Source of the DNA: an uncultured Collinsella sp.
Lineage (GTDB): Bacteria; Actinomycetota; Coriobacteriia; Coriobacteriales; Coriobacteriaceae
Direction: 5' to 3'
Length of the DNA: 12,490 nt
Assembly: GCA_902464175.1 (NCBI GenBank)
Contig: CABQHZ010000048.1
Location: 1-12,490, forward strand
The notes beneath the pieces were generated by a model that searched no databases, was not told the DNA's origin, and was given only the letters and a program-made list of their open reading frames with translations. Position 1 is the first letter of the stretch, and every line of letters begins with the position of its first letter. The position numbers and the translations under genes were made by a program. Below are positions 6,058-12,490 of the stretch, in pieces.

Positions 6058-7758
6058 TTATTCGCCGGCGGGCGGTTGTGGTGCGGCCGAAGACGGGGTC
6101 GAGCCCTCGCCACCATCCTGGCGCGGCTTGCGGGAACGGCGACGACGACGGCGCTTTTGACCCTGGTCGGCCGAGCCCTCGCCACCGCGATCCTCGCGCG
6201 GCTCGCGCTCGTCGCGAGCGGCGCCACGCGAAGCCTTGGCAGCCGCTCCCCCGCCATCTCCGGGACGACGGCGCGTGACCTTGACCTCGCCATCCGAGAC
6301 CTGATCGGCAACGGAGGGCACTGAGGGCTTCTGTTGCGTGCCCGAGGAATGGCGACGGCGCGGACGCGGCGCGCGCTCATCCTCGCCACGTGACTTGCCG
6401 CCCTTGTCGGCAGGCGCATCGGAACCCGAGGGACCCTTGGAAGCGGCACCAGCCTCGCGAGCAGCTGCGGCGCGGAAGGCATCCTCGCGCTCCTCGCTCG
6501 ACAGGTGACGGCGGCGACGACGCGTGGGATTCATACCACCGCCGCGATTCTGCTGCTGGGGCTGCTGAACCTCGCGCTCGCGGGAGGCGTTCTTGCCTGC
6601 AGCTGCAGCCTCGCCGACATCGCCCGAGCCCGCGCGCTTGCGACGACGACGGCCACCGGCGGCCTCCTCGGCCTCAGGCGTTGCGGCATTGCCACGGCCC
6701 TTTCCGCGGCCACGGACCTCGCCCTGCCCCTGACCGGCGCGAGCATCGGAATCGGCATCGCGACGACGGCGCTTGGGCATCGACGTACCGGCCAGACGGT
6801 CGGCGCTCGACAGGCCATCGCCCACGTCGACGCCGTTCTCGCGGTCGAGCTCCATGAGCGCCAGGCGCATCTCGGGCGACTCGATGCGCTCGAGCACGTC
6901 GCGCGTCACGCAGTCGGGGCGGCAGTTGCAGCCCTGCTCGGCGGCCTTCTTTTTGCAGCCCTCCGAGCAGGTCATATCGGCCAGGTTGACCTTAAAGACC
7001 TTGCCGTTCTCCAGGCGCAGCACCAGCTGCTCACGCGGCGTGTCATATTCCTGAATACGCGCCTTGCCGAGCGGCGTATCGATGAGCATCTTCTTTTTGG
7101 GCGCACGGCTCTTAAAGTCCTTGTACGCTTCGAACTCATAGCGCAGGCAGCACATCAGGCGGCCGCAAACGCCGCTGATCTTGGAGGAATTGAGCGGCAG
7201 GTCCTGCTCTTTTGCCATGCGGATCGAGACGGGCTCAAACTGTCCGCCAAAGCGCGTGCAGCAGAGCTCCTGGCCACACTGGGCATAGCCGCCCACCAGG
7301 CGAGTCTCGTCGCGCACGCCGATCTGGCGCATGTCGACGCGAATGTGCAGCGTCGAGGACAGATCCTTGACGAGCTGACGAAAATCGACGCGCTCCTCGG
7401 CCGCAAAGTAGAACACGGCCTTCTCGCCGCCAAACAGGTACTCGACGCCGACCGGCTTCATCTCGAGGTCGAGCTCCTTGACCAGGCGACGGAAATCGAC
7501 CATGGCCTCGTCGCCTTGGATGGCCAGATCATCGGCAAGCTGCAGGTCGATGTCGCTCGCCACGCGCAGCACGGGCTTGAGCGGCTGGCCGATCTCTTCC
7601 TGCGGCACCTCGAAGGGGTCCGCCGTGACCAGGCCGATCTCGGTTCCGCGCTCGGTGGAGCAGATAGCATAATCGGCCTCGAGGATATCCAGATCCTGCG
7701 GGTCGAACCACAGGTCGCGCGAGGCGTAGGTAAACTTAACGGGTACGACTAACGGCAT
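6058..7758 (-). CDS. ricT: PSP1-domain protein RicT/YaaT with Arg-rich C-terminal extension
   Basis: The product is 566 residues. Residues 1-290 match RicT (YaaT), which in Bacillus subtilis forms an Fe-S-containing complex with RicA and RicF that affects RNase Y-dependent mRNA maturation, sporulation and competence. The two diagnostic Cys motifs are present: CGQELCC (161-167, followed by TRFGGQF) and CGRLMCC (198-204, followed by LRYEFEAYKDF). Five further cysteines lie at 264, 268, 277, 279 and 283 (CSEGC...GCNC...DC). From about 325 to the end the chain is low complexity, with blocks such as KRRRR, RGRGKGRG, GRRRRKR, TRRRRRRH and KRRRRRRSRKPR. This disordered basic tail roughly doubles the usual length of about 275 residues. 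The ATG overlaps the holB stop by 10 nt and has AGGAAGG seven bases upstream. The tmk-holB-ricT order is conserved in many Gram-positive genomes. The tail's function is unknown; RNA binding is a guess. Confidence 0.92.
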   Translation of the reverse strand: MPLVVPVKFTYASRDLWFDPQDLDILEADYAICSTERGTEIGLVTADPFEVPQEEIGQPLKPVLRVASDIDLQLADDLAIQGDEAMVDFRRLVKELDLEMKPVGVEYLFGGEKAVFYFAAEERVDFRQLVKDLSSTLHIRVDMRQIGVRDETRLVGGYAQCGQELCCTRFGGQFEPVSIRMAKEQDLPLNSSKISGVCGRLMCCLRYEFEAYKDFKSRAPKKKMLIDTPLGKARIQEYDTPREQLVLRLENGKVFKVNLADMTCSEGCKKKAAEQGCNCRPDCVTRDVLERIESPEMRLALMELDRENGVDVGDGLSSADRLAGTSMPKRRRRDADSDARAGQGQGEVRGRGKGRGNAATPEAEEAAGGRRRRKRAGSGDVGEAAAAGKNASREREVQQPQQQNRGGGMNPTRRRRRHLSSEEREDAFRAAAAREAGAASKGPSGSDAPADKGGKSRGEDERAPRPRRRHSSGTQQKPSVPSVADQVSDGEVKVTRRRPGDGGGAAAKASRGAARDEREPREDRGGEGSADQGQKRRRRRRSRKPRQDGGEGSTPSSAAPQPPAGE

Positions 7759-8876
7759 TTCAGTGCCTTCCTGATATCGAACAGCATGACCTCGATGGCC
7801 AGCTGGGGAGTAACGTTTCTGGCGATGTTGCGCTCGGCGGTTGCGACCGCCTCGAGCGCCTGGGTGGCACCCGCAACATTGGTCGCGGCGGCAAGCCGAC
7901 CGATCGTGTCGCGCACATCCTCGTTCACGACGTCGGCCGCCTCGTCCTGAAGTGTCAGCAGCACGTCGCGCATGAGCGTCCGCGCGCTCGCCAGCGCTTC
8001 CATGATACCCGAACGCTCGCGCGCGTTGAGTTCGCGCTTGTTGCGGTCCTCAAGCTGCTTCAATGCTCCACGCGACAGGTAGTCGGCGTTTTGCTCGAGT
8101 ACCTTTTCCTGCGTGGACTTGACCTCGGCGAGCGGCGCCTTAACGGCGACAATGAGCGACTTGGCGCGGCTGAGCACGTCGGCCTCGTCGGCGGCGATGA
8201 GCGAATCGATGGCGCGGACCATCTGGCGGCGAGCATCCTGGCGCTCGGCGCTCTTAAGAAACTCGATGCCGCGTGTGGGGCTTCCCGCCACGGCGACCGC
8301 CATGCGGCAACGCGCAGGGTCCTGACCGGTGGCGCGGCTCACGGCCTGCGCGGCGGCGGCGGGCGATACCAGCCGAAACGGCACGCACTGGCAACGACTC
8401 ACGATAGTGGGCAGCATCACGTCGGCCGAGGTGCCCAGCAAGATAAACATAACGCCCTCGGGCGGCTCCTCGAGCGTTTTGAGCAGCGCGTTGGCGGTGT
8501 TGGCACGCAGTTGCTCGGCACGGTCGATGATGTAGACCTTGGCCTTGGCGCGAATGGGCGCCAGAGGCACGTCATCGAGCAGCTCGCGGGTCTGGGCAAT
8601 GAGGTAACCCGTGGCGCTCTCGGGCGTGTAATAGTGCACGTCGGGATGCGTATGCCGAGAGACGCGCACGCAGCTGTCGCATGCGCCGCAGCCGTCCTGC
8701 TCGCACAGGAAGGCTTGGGCGAGCGCCCACGCGGCGTCGAGCTTGCCCGCGCCGGGCGCGCCCAAAAACAGGTAGGCGTGCGATGCGCGACCGCTAGCGA
8801 CGGCATTGGTCAAAAAGTCGCGCACGCGCTCTTGGGTGTCGAGCTTGGCCAGCAGGCTTGCCTGAGCGGGGGCCAT
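7749..8876 (-). CDS. holB: DNA polymerase III delta-prime subunit (clamp loader)
   Basis: The product is 375 residues, an AAA+ clamp-loader subunit that helps open the sliding clamp and load it at primed DNA. Visible landmarks: SHAYLFLGAPGAGKLDAAWALA with the P-loop at 39-46, a four-Cys zinc module (58, 63, 66, 69), KVYIIDRAEQL (Walker B region, 113-123), NALLKTLEEPPEGVMFIL (129-146), and the SRC sensor motif (160-162). The P-loop Lys is present but Leu replaces the usual Ser/Thr after it, fitting a delta-prime subunit that does not hydrolyse ATP rather than a gamma/tau subunit. The ATG at 8876 is chosen: AAGGAGG lies nine bases upstream and the tmk stop ends one base before it. An upstream in-frame start at 8897 would overlap tmk and lacks its own ribosome site. 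The 3' end overlaps ricT by 10 nt, suggesting translational coupling. Confidence 0.92.
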   Translation of the reverse strand: MAPAQASLLAKLDTQERVRDFLTNAVASGRASHAYLFLGAPGAGKLDAAWALAQAFLCEQDGCGACDSCVRVSRHTHPDVHYYTPESATGYLIAQTRELLDDVPLAPIRAKAKVYIIDRAEQLRANTANALLKTLEEPPEGVMFILLGTSADVMLPTIVSRCQCVPFRLVSPAAAAQAVSRATGQDPARCRMAVAVAGSPTRGIEFLKSAERQDARRQMVRAIDSLIAADEADVLSRAKSLIVAVKAPLAEVKSTQEKVLEQNADYLSRGALKQLEDRNKRELNARERSGIMEALASARTLMRDVLLTLQDEAADVVNEDVRDTIGRLAAATNVAGATQALEAVATAERNIARNVTPQLAIEVMLFDIRKALKCR

Positions 8877-8877
8877 G

Positions 8878-9561
8878 TTACTCGGCCTCCTTGGCAAGCG
8901 CGGCGGCGACGGCTTCCTGCGAAATGTCGAGACCGTACGCGCGAACCTGCTCGACCGTCTTCTCGAAGACTTCCTCGACGGTCGCAGTGGCGTCGATGAG
9001 CTTTACGCGGTCTGGCTCCTCGGCGGCAATGGCACAAAATCCCTGATAGACACGCTCCTGGAAGGCCATGCCCTTGGCCTCCATGCGATCGGTCGCACCG
9101 CGGGCCGCCATGCGCAGCGCCGCCTGCTCGGGCGTGATGTGGTAGACGAGTGTGAGTGCCGGGTGCGTTCCCGCGACGGCCAGGTTGTTGGCGTCGCGCA
9201 CCATCTGGCGGTCGAGGCCATCGGCAAATGCCTGGTAGCAGGTCGTGGAATCGTAGAAGCGATCGCACAGGACCACCTTGCCGGCCGCAAGGGTGGGGGC
9301 TATGACCTCGTGCACCAACTGGGCGCGCGCCGCCTCGTAGAGCAGCAACTCGCAGGTATCGCCCATCGCCGTGTTGGCGGGGTCGAGCAACAGGGCGCGA
9401 ATCTTTTCGCTAATGGCAGTGCCACCCGGCTCGCGCAGAGTTACGACCTGATAGCCAGCGAGGTCGAGCGCGCGGGCAAGCAGGCGCGCCTGCGTGGACT
9501 TGCCGGCACCGTCGACGCCCTCGAGCGTGATAAAGCTATGTTGAGCAGGCTCAAAAGCCAT
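8878..9561 (-). CDS. tmk: Thymidylate kinase
   Basis: The product is 227 residues, converting dTMP to dTDP with ATP in the last dedicated step before dTTP. The P-loop GVDGAGKST lies at 15-23, REPGGT at 43-48, and the DR(F/Y) motif within CDRFYDSTTCYQ at 99-110. A lid region with ARGATDRMEAKGMAFQERVYQGF follows. Length is slightly above the usual 205-215 because of the C-terminal helix. The ATG at 9561 has AGGAAGGGG about eight bases upstream. It is the first gene of the minus-strand chain and ends one base before the holB start, placing nucleotide supply next to clamp loading. A promoter candidate lies at 9615-9644. Confidence 0.96.
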   Translation of the reverse strand: MAFEPAQHSFITLEGVDGAGKSTQARLLARALDLAGYQVVTLREPGGTAISEKIRALLLDPANTAMGDTCELLLYEAARAQLVHEVIAPTLAAGKVVLCDRFYDSTTCYQAFADGLDRQMVRDANNLAVAGTHPALTLVYHITPEQAALRMAARGATDRMEAKGMAFQERVYQGFCAIAAEEPDRVKLIDATATVEEVFEKTVEQVRAYGLDISQEAVAAALAKEAE

Positions 9562-9614
9562 GGGCGCAGCCCCTTCCTACAAGGCGCGTAAATGCGAGTT
9601 ACAGCAACCAAGCC

Positions 9615-9644
9615 ATGATACCCCAGTGCTCGGCACGTCCCCAA
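9615..9644 (-). promoter_or_regulatory. Candidate promoter for the tmk-holB-ricT-comF chain
   Basis: On the minus strand TATCAT (9615-9620, five of six to consensus) is preceded at 18 nt by TTGGGG (9639-9644, three of six). Initiation would fall near 9608, giving a leader of about 45 nt before the tmk ATG. A 12-bp palindrome, AAAGGCGCCTTT (9650-9661), lies just upstream of the -35 box. Confidence 0.4.
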
Positions 9645-9668
9645 TGGCTAAAGGCGCCTTTCCAAAGA

Positions 9669-9729
9669 TGCGGTGAAATAGGGACTGATTGAAGCTCTGA
9701 GACCGCCAAACAGTCCCTATTTCACCGCA
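9669..9729. repeat. Perfect 19-bp-arm palindrome with 23-nt loop (REP-like)
   Basis: TGCGGTGAAATAGGGACTG (9669-9687) and its exact reverse complement (9711-9729) enclose 23 nt. It lies in the divergent gap between tmk and the plus-strand gene. There is no T-run, so it is not a terminator. Arm length and the TAGGGAC core match the palindrome at 10804-10861, suggesting one family of dispersed extragenic palindromes. Confidence 0.7.
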
Positions 9730-9758
9730 ACGTATGATGGGGAATTTTGGATGCTGGG

Positions 9759-9764
9759 TATAAT
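9759..9764 (+). promoter_or_regulatory. -10 box for the plus-strand zinc-ribbon gene
   Basis: A perfect TATAAT lies 37 nt upstream of the ATG at 9802. The hexamer expected 17 nt further upstream (GATGGG) does not resemble a -35 box, so a helper regulator may be needed, or this is only a chance AT match. Initiation would be near 9771. Confidence 0.45.
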
Positions 9765-9801
9765 CGTCGTATTGCATTGAAATGTGGCGAAAGGAGTGGC
9801 A

Positions 9802-10785
9802 ATGTCTCGGTATTGCGCCTCGTGCGGCAAGCTTCTTGCAGATGATGCCAAGTTCTGCACCTCGTGCGGTGCACCCGTTGAGCAAACAGCCGCGAGCGAT
9901 AGCCAGCCCGCTTTTGAGCAGACCGGCTCCCTTGATACGCCGCAAGCCAAGGCGGACGACCCCCTCGCCTATAGCCCCGACCCCGCCGCAAGGACCGAGG
10001 CCGTCGAGACCACGCAGCGCATACCCGTCGCGAGCGGCTCGCCCCAACAGCGGCCGGCTCCCGCATACGCGCCCGCTTCGCCACAGACCCCCACTCCCAA
10101 AAAGAGCGGCACCGGGCCGCTTATCGCCGTTATCGTTGTGCTGGTGGCAATCATCATCGTCCTGGTCATCTTCTTTGCAATCAGACCGTTCGACAACGCC
10201 GCCACGCAGACGACTGCCGAGGTAGCCAAGCTGCACCATGACGTCGACGACGATGACCTAAAGCCTCTCGGCGATCCCAACAGCCTGTACGACGATGATG
10301 ACGATGACGACGAGGATGGCGGCGAAGCAACGCTCTCTGAGCAGAACCTCTACCGCCGACTGAGCGAATACTACGACCTGCTCGAAGATCTCGACAGCCA
10401 GGTCCGTGGCTGCGCGCAGAACTTCAACGGCAACTATCTGGAAGAGGATCGAACCACCCGTCAAAATCTCGCCGACGTCGCCGAGCGCACGGAGGACACC
10501 ATCGAGCAGTATTACGACATCGTCGAGGACCTGGACGTCCCGACGAGCTCCAAAAACTACAGCTCCTGGAAGGACATCATCGCCCTGTACGACGACCTGG
10601 ATCACCGCATTGACGCAATCTGTGATGCCTGGGAGATCAGTCTGAAATACGCCAAGCCTGCGGACCACAAGAATGAGATCGTGGCGCCGCTGTCGCGCGA
10701 CAACGTGGCGGGCACCAATGACAATAAGTACCGCCTAGACTTTGAGGAGCGTTATCCCGGCGCCAAGCCTGTCGAGGTGAACTAG
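9802..10785 (+). CDS. Single-pass membrane protein with N-terminal zinc ribbon and Asp-rich extracellular tract
   Basis: The product is 327 residues and the only gene on this strand. An N-terminal zinc ribbon (CxxC at 5/8 and 19/22: YCASCGK...KFCTSCGAPV) is followed by a Pro/Ala/Gln-rich linker (about 30-102). One strongly hydrophobic segment spans 106-127. An acidic run follows at 146-172, with seven consecutive Asp. The C-terminal part (177-285) is mainly helical and acidic, with repeated YYDxxEDLD-like patterns at 190-197 and 237-245, and no recognised domain. The ribbon would be cytoplasmic and the rest outside. Such zinc-ribbon plus TM proteins are common and poorly characterised in this group. 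Start ATG 9802 has AAGGAG five bases upstream; a GTG at 9784 in the same frame lies before that site and is rejected. Function unknown. It is convergent with topA and shares its terminator. Confidence 0.85.
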   Translation: MSRYCASCGKLLADDAKFCTSCGAPVEQTAASDSQPAFEQTGSLDTPQAKADDPLAYSPDPAARTEAVETTQRIPVASGSPQQRPAPAYAPASPQTPTPKKSGTGPLIAVIVVLVAIIIVLVIFFAIRPFDNAATQTTAEVAKLHHDVDDDDLKPLGDPNSLYDDDDDDDEDGGEATLSEQNLYRRLSEYYDLLEDLDSQVRGCAQNFNGNYLEEDRTTRQNLADVAERTEDTIEQYYDIVEDLDVPTSSKNYSSWKDIIALYDDLDHRIDAICDAWEISLKYAKPADHKNEIVAPLSRDNVAGTNDNKYRLDFEERYPGAKPVEVN

Positions 10786-10803
10786 CGCTTTGTCGTTCCC
10801 GAG

Positions 10804-10861
10804 CCGGCAGTTAGGGACGTTCCTAAACTGCCGGCAGAAAAAGAACGTCCCTAACTGCCGG
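10804..10861. repeat. Perfect 19-bp-arm palindrome with an alternative internal fold (REP-like)
   Basis: CCGGCAGTTAGGGACGTTC (10804-10822) and its exact reverse complement (10843-10861) enclose 20 nt. The left arm can also pair with a nearer segment: 10803-10815 with 10822-10835, 13 pairs and one bulged A. The two folds exclude each other. It lies between the plus-strand stop codon and the bidirectional terminator. Its TAGGGAC core is shared with the palindrome at 9669-9729. Confidence 0.7.
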
Positions 10862-10863
10862 TC

Positions 10864-10906
10864 AAAAAAACGAGCGAGGATCGCGGGGTCCTCGCTCGTT
10901 TTTTTT
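10864..10906. terminator. Bidirectional terminator between the zinc-ribbon gene and topA
   Basis: CGAGCGAGGA (10871-10880) pairs with TCCTCGCTCG (10889-10898) around an 8-nt loop. The stem is flanked by A7 on the left and T8 on the right, so it has a T-run after the stem on both strands. It serves the two convergent genes. Confidence 0.93.
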
Positions 10907-10928
10907 GGGCAATGTTTCGACTGCGCCG

Positions 10929-12490
10929 TTACTTGTCGGCGGCTGCTTTCTTGGCAGTCGACTTCTTCGCGGTCGTCTTCTTGGCGGCAGTGGCTTTCTT
11001 AGCCGTCGTCTTCTTGGCCGCCGTCGTCTTCTTTGCCGTGCTCGCCTTGGTCGTAGTCTTGCGGCCGCGGGCGGGCTTCTTCTCCTTGGTCGGGCAGTCC
11101 ATGTTGACGCAGATACGCCACGGACCGCGCGCCGTGTTGACCACCACGATGGGGGCGCCGCACTCGGGACAGGTCTCGCCCGTCGCCTCGAGCTTGCCAC
11201 GCGCCGGCAGTGGATAGCTCACGCCGCAATCGTCATAGTTGGTGCAGCGGATAAAGCGCTTGCCGCTCTTCTCGCTCTTGTGTGCGATCAGGTCGCCATG
11301 GCGTCCGGCCTCGGCACACACCTTGCACTCGCCCACCTTAAGGTCGGGCTCGTAGTTGGTGGGGCACGTGGGGTTCACGCAGATCTCGAAGGCCTTCTGG
11401 CGGAACGGCTGGCACTTAATGCGCGGCGCACCGCACTCGGGGCACACGGCGGCCTCGCCCTCGAGCGGGCTTACCTTGACGCCACTCGGCACCGGATAGG
11501 TCACGTCGCAGTCGGGCCAGCCCATGCAGCCAATGAAGCTGCCGCGGGTCTTGGCGCTCGTCTTCATGACCAGGTCCTTGCCGCACTTGGGGCAGCTGCC
11601 CACGCGCGCATCGGCCGTGACGGCGTCACTGATGGCGTCGCCCAGCTCCTGTGTGTGCTTGAGCAGCTCGTCGAGCACGCCGGCCAGCAGCGCGCGCGAG
11701 TGCGTCACGACATGCTCCTCGGTGTCCTCGCCACGCTCGACGCGGGTCATGTCGCCGTCGAGCTCGCTGGTCATATCGGGGCTCGTGATGCGCGGGGCAA
11801 ACTGCGTCAGCGCGTCGATGATGGCGATACCCAGCTGGCTCGGCTCCACGGGATCATTTTTGAGGTAGCGCACGGCATACAGGCGCTCGATGATGCTCGC
11901 GCGCGTGGACTTGGTGCCCAGGCCACGCTTCTCCATCTCCTGCACGAGTTTGCCCTGGCTATAGCGCGCGGGCGGCTCGGTCTGCTTGGCCTCGAGCTTA
12001 ATGTCGAACACATCGACCGTATCGCCCTGCTCCAGCGGCGGCATCTGCTCGTCGCGCTTAAGGCCGTACGGGTACGCCTCGCGGAAGCCCGGGGTCACGA
12101 GCACGTCGCCCGAGGCCACGAACGGCTCGCCGTTGACGTCGAGCTCGAGCTTGGTGTTCTCGATGGTCGCGGGACCCATAAGCGTCGCCAGGAAGCGACG
12201 GGCGATGAGGTCGTAGAGCTTGCGCTGGCCGCCGTCGAGCGTGGACGGATCGCCCTCGCCCGTGGGGTAGATAGGCGGGTGGTCGGTGGTCTCGACTTTA
12301 CCGCGCGTGGGCTTCATGGGACCAGCGAGTACCTTTTTGCACACGGGCGCCAGCGCCGGGTTGATCTTTGCCAGGTCACTCACCACGGCGCCCAAATCGA
12401 GCGTCGCGGGATACACGGTATTGTCGACACGCGGGTAGCTGATGAGGCCCGCCATGTAGAGGGACTCGGCGATGCGCATGGTACGTGCAG
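10929..12490 (-). CDS. topA: Type IA DNA topoisomerase I, C-terminal part (N-terminus outside the window)
   Basis: About 519 residues are visible; the toprim domain and start lie beyond the right edge. Numbering from the first Met seen (12479), the catalytic Tyr lies at 15 in GLISYPRVDNTVYP, and DHPPIYPTGE (66-75) and GLGTKSTRASIIERL (186-200) are the expected core motifs. The YPR and DHPPIYPT forms resemble archaeal-type TopA more than the usual bacterial YMRTDS. Four zinc-ribbon modules follow, with Cys at 296/299/318/324, 346/349/367/372, 385/388/412/418 and 437/440/457/462. The last 45 or so residues are a Lys/Ala/Thr tail of repeated AKKTTAKK-like units, as in histone H1-like tails and actinobacterial TopA. 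The enzyme relaxes negative supercoils by single-strand passage. The gene ends at a bidirectional terminator. Confidence 0.93.
   Translation of the reverse strand, partial: ARTMRIAESLYMAGLISYPRVDNTVYPATLDLGAVVSDLAKINPALAPVCKKVLAGPMKPTRGKVETTDHPPIYPTGEGDPSTLDGGQRKLYDLIARRFLATLMGPATIENTKLELDVNGEPFVASGDVLVTPGFREAYPYGLKRDEQMPPLEQGDTVDVFDIKLEAKQTEPPARYSQGKLVQEMEKRGLGTKSTRASIIERLYAVRYLKNDPVEPSQLGIAIIDALTQFAPRITSPDMTSELDGDMTRVERGEDTEEHVVTHSRALLAGVLDELLKHTQELGDAISDAVTADARVGSCPKCGKDLVMKTSAKTRGSFIGCMGWPDCDVTYPVPSGVKVSPLEGEAAVCPECGAPRIKCQPFRQKAFEICVNPTCPTNYEPDLKVGECKVCAEAGRHGDLIAHKSEKSGKRFIRCTNYDDCGVSYPLPARGKLEATGETCPECGAPIVVVNTARGPWRICVNMDCPTKEKKPARGRKTTTKASTAKKTTAAKKTTAKKATAAKKTTAKKSTAKKAAADK

Noticed and set aside
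6505..7752. Plus-strand 415-codon open frame opposite ricT
   Set aside because: Antisense shadow of a GC-rich gene; the minus-strand protein has clear RicT motifs and a ribosome site, the plus frame has neither.
8091..8999. Plus-strand 302-codon open frame opposite holB and tmk
   Set aside because: It spans the junction of two well-supported genes on the other strand, a sign of shadow coding in GC-rich DNA.
9669..10861. CRISPR-like repeats
   Set aside because: Only two palindromes with different outer sequence and about 1 kb between them; no regular spacers and no cas genes.

Overview
The window is GC-rich, with compact Shine-Dalgarno-led genes and a gene set that fits a Coriobacteriia-type actinobacterium, most likely Collinsella or a close relative. 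This is an inference from gene content: tmk-holB-ricT order, an archaeal-style type IA topoisomerase with a Lys-rich tail, long-form hpf and DegV. No rRNA, tRNA or CRISPR array was seen. All genes lie on the minus strand except one on the plus strand (9802-10785).

Reading along the minus strand from the right end: a topA gene missing its N-terminal part (12490-10929) ends at a bidirectional terminator shared with the convergent plus-strand gene. That gene encodes a membrane protein with an N-terminal zinc ribbon and an Asp-rich tract, and it is bracketed by two perfect 19-bp-arm palindromes sharing a TAGGGAC core. A five-gene chain follows: tmk, holB (1-nt gap), ricT/PSP1 (10-nt overlap), comF (102-nt gap, with its Shine-Dalgarno inside a 12-bp hairpin) and an unnamed gene (10-nt gap) whose C-terminal half looks like a DUF559/Vsr-type nuclease. 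The chain joins nucleotide supply, clamp loading, an Fe-S regulator protein with a large Arg-rich tail, and DNA-uptake or repair functions.

Downstream is an AT-rich intergenic stretch holding a 215-bp element with 45-bp inverted arms (40 of 45 identical; MITE-like) and two tandem GC hairpins. Next come a promoter with a perfect TATAAT, a lipoprotein of the solute-binding family with a Ser/Glu/Asp-rich tail, a terminator, a 317-nt gap, hpf (ribosome hibernation factor), a palindrome plus terminator pair, degV (fatty-acid binding), and the start of a 3-hydroxyisobutyrate dehydrogenase-like gene that runs off the left edge.

The most interesting items are the 45-bp inverted-repeat element, the two related palindromes around the orphan zinc-ribbon gene (one can fold in two exclusive ways), the comF start buried in a hairpin, the nuclease-like gene in the comF operon, and the Arg-rich tail and extra Cys cluster on RicT.
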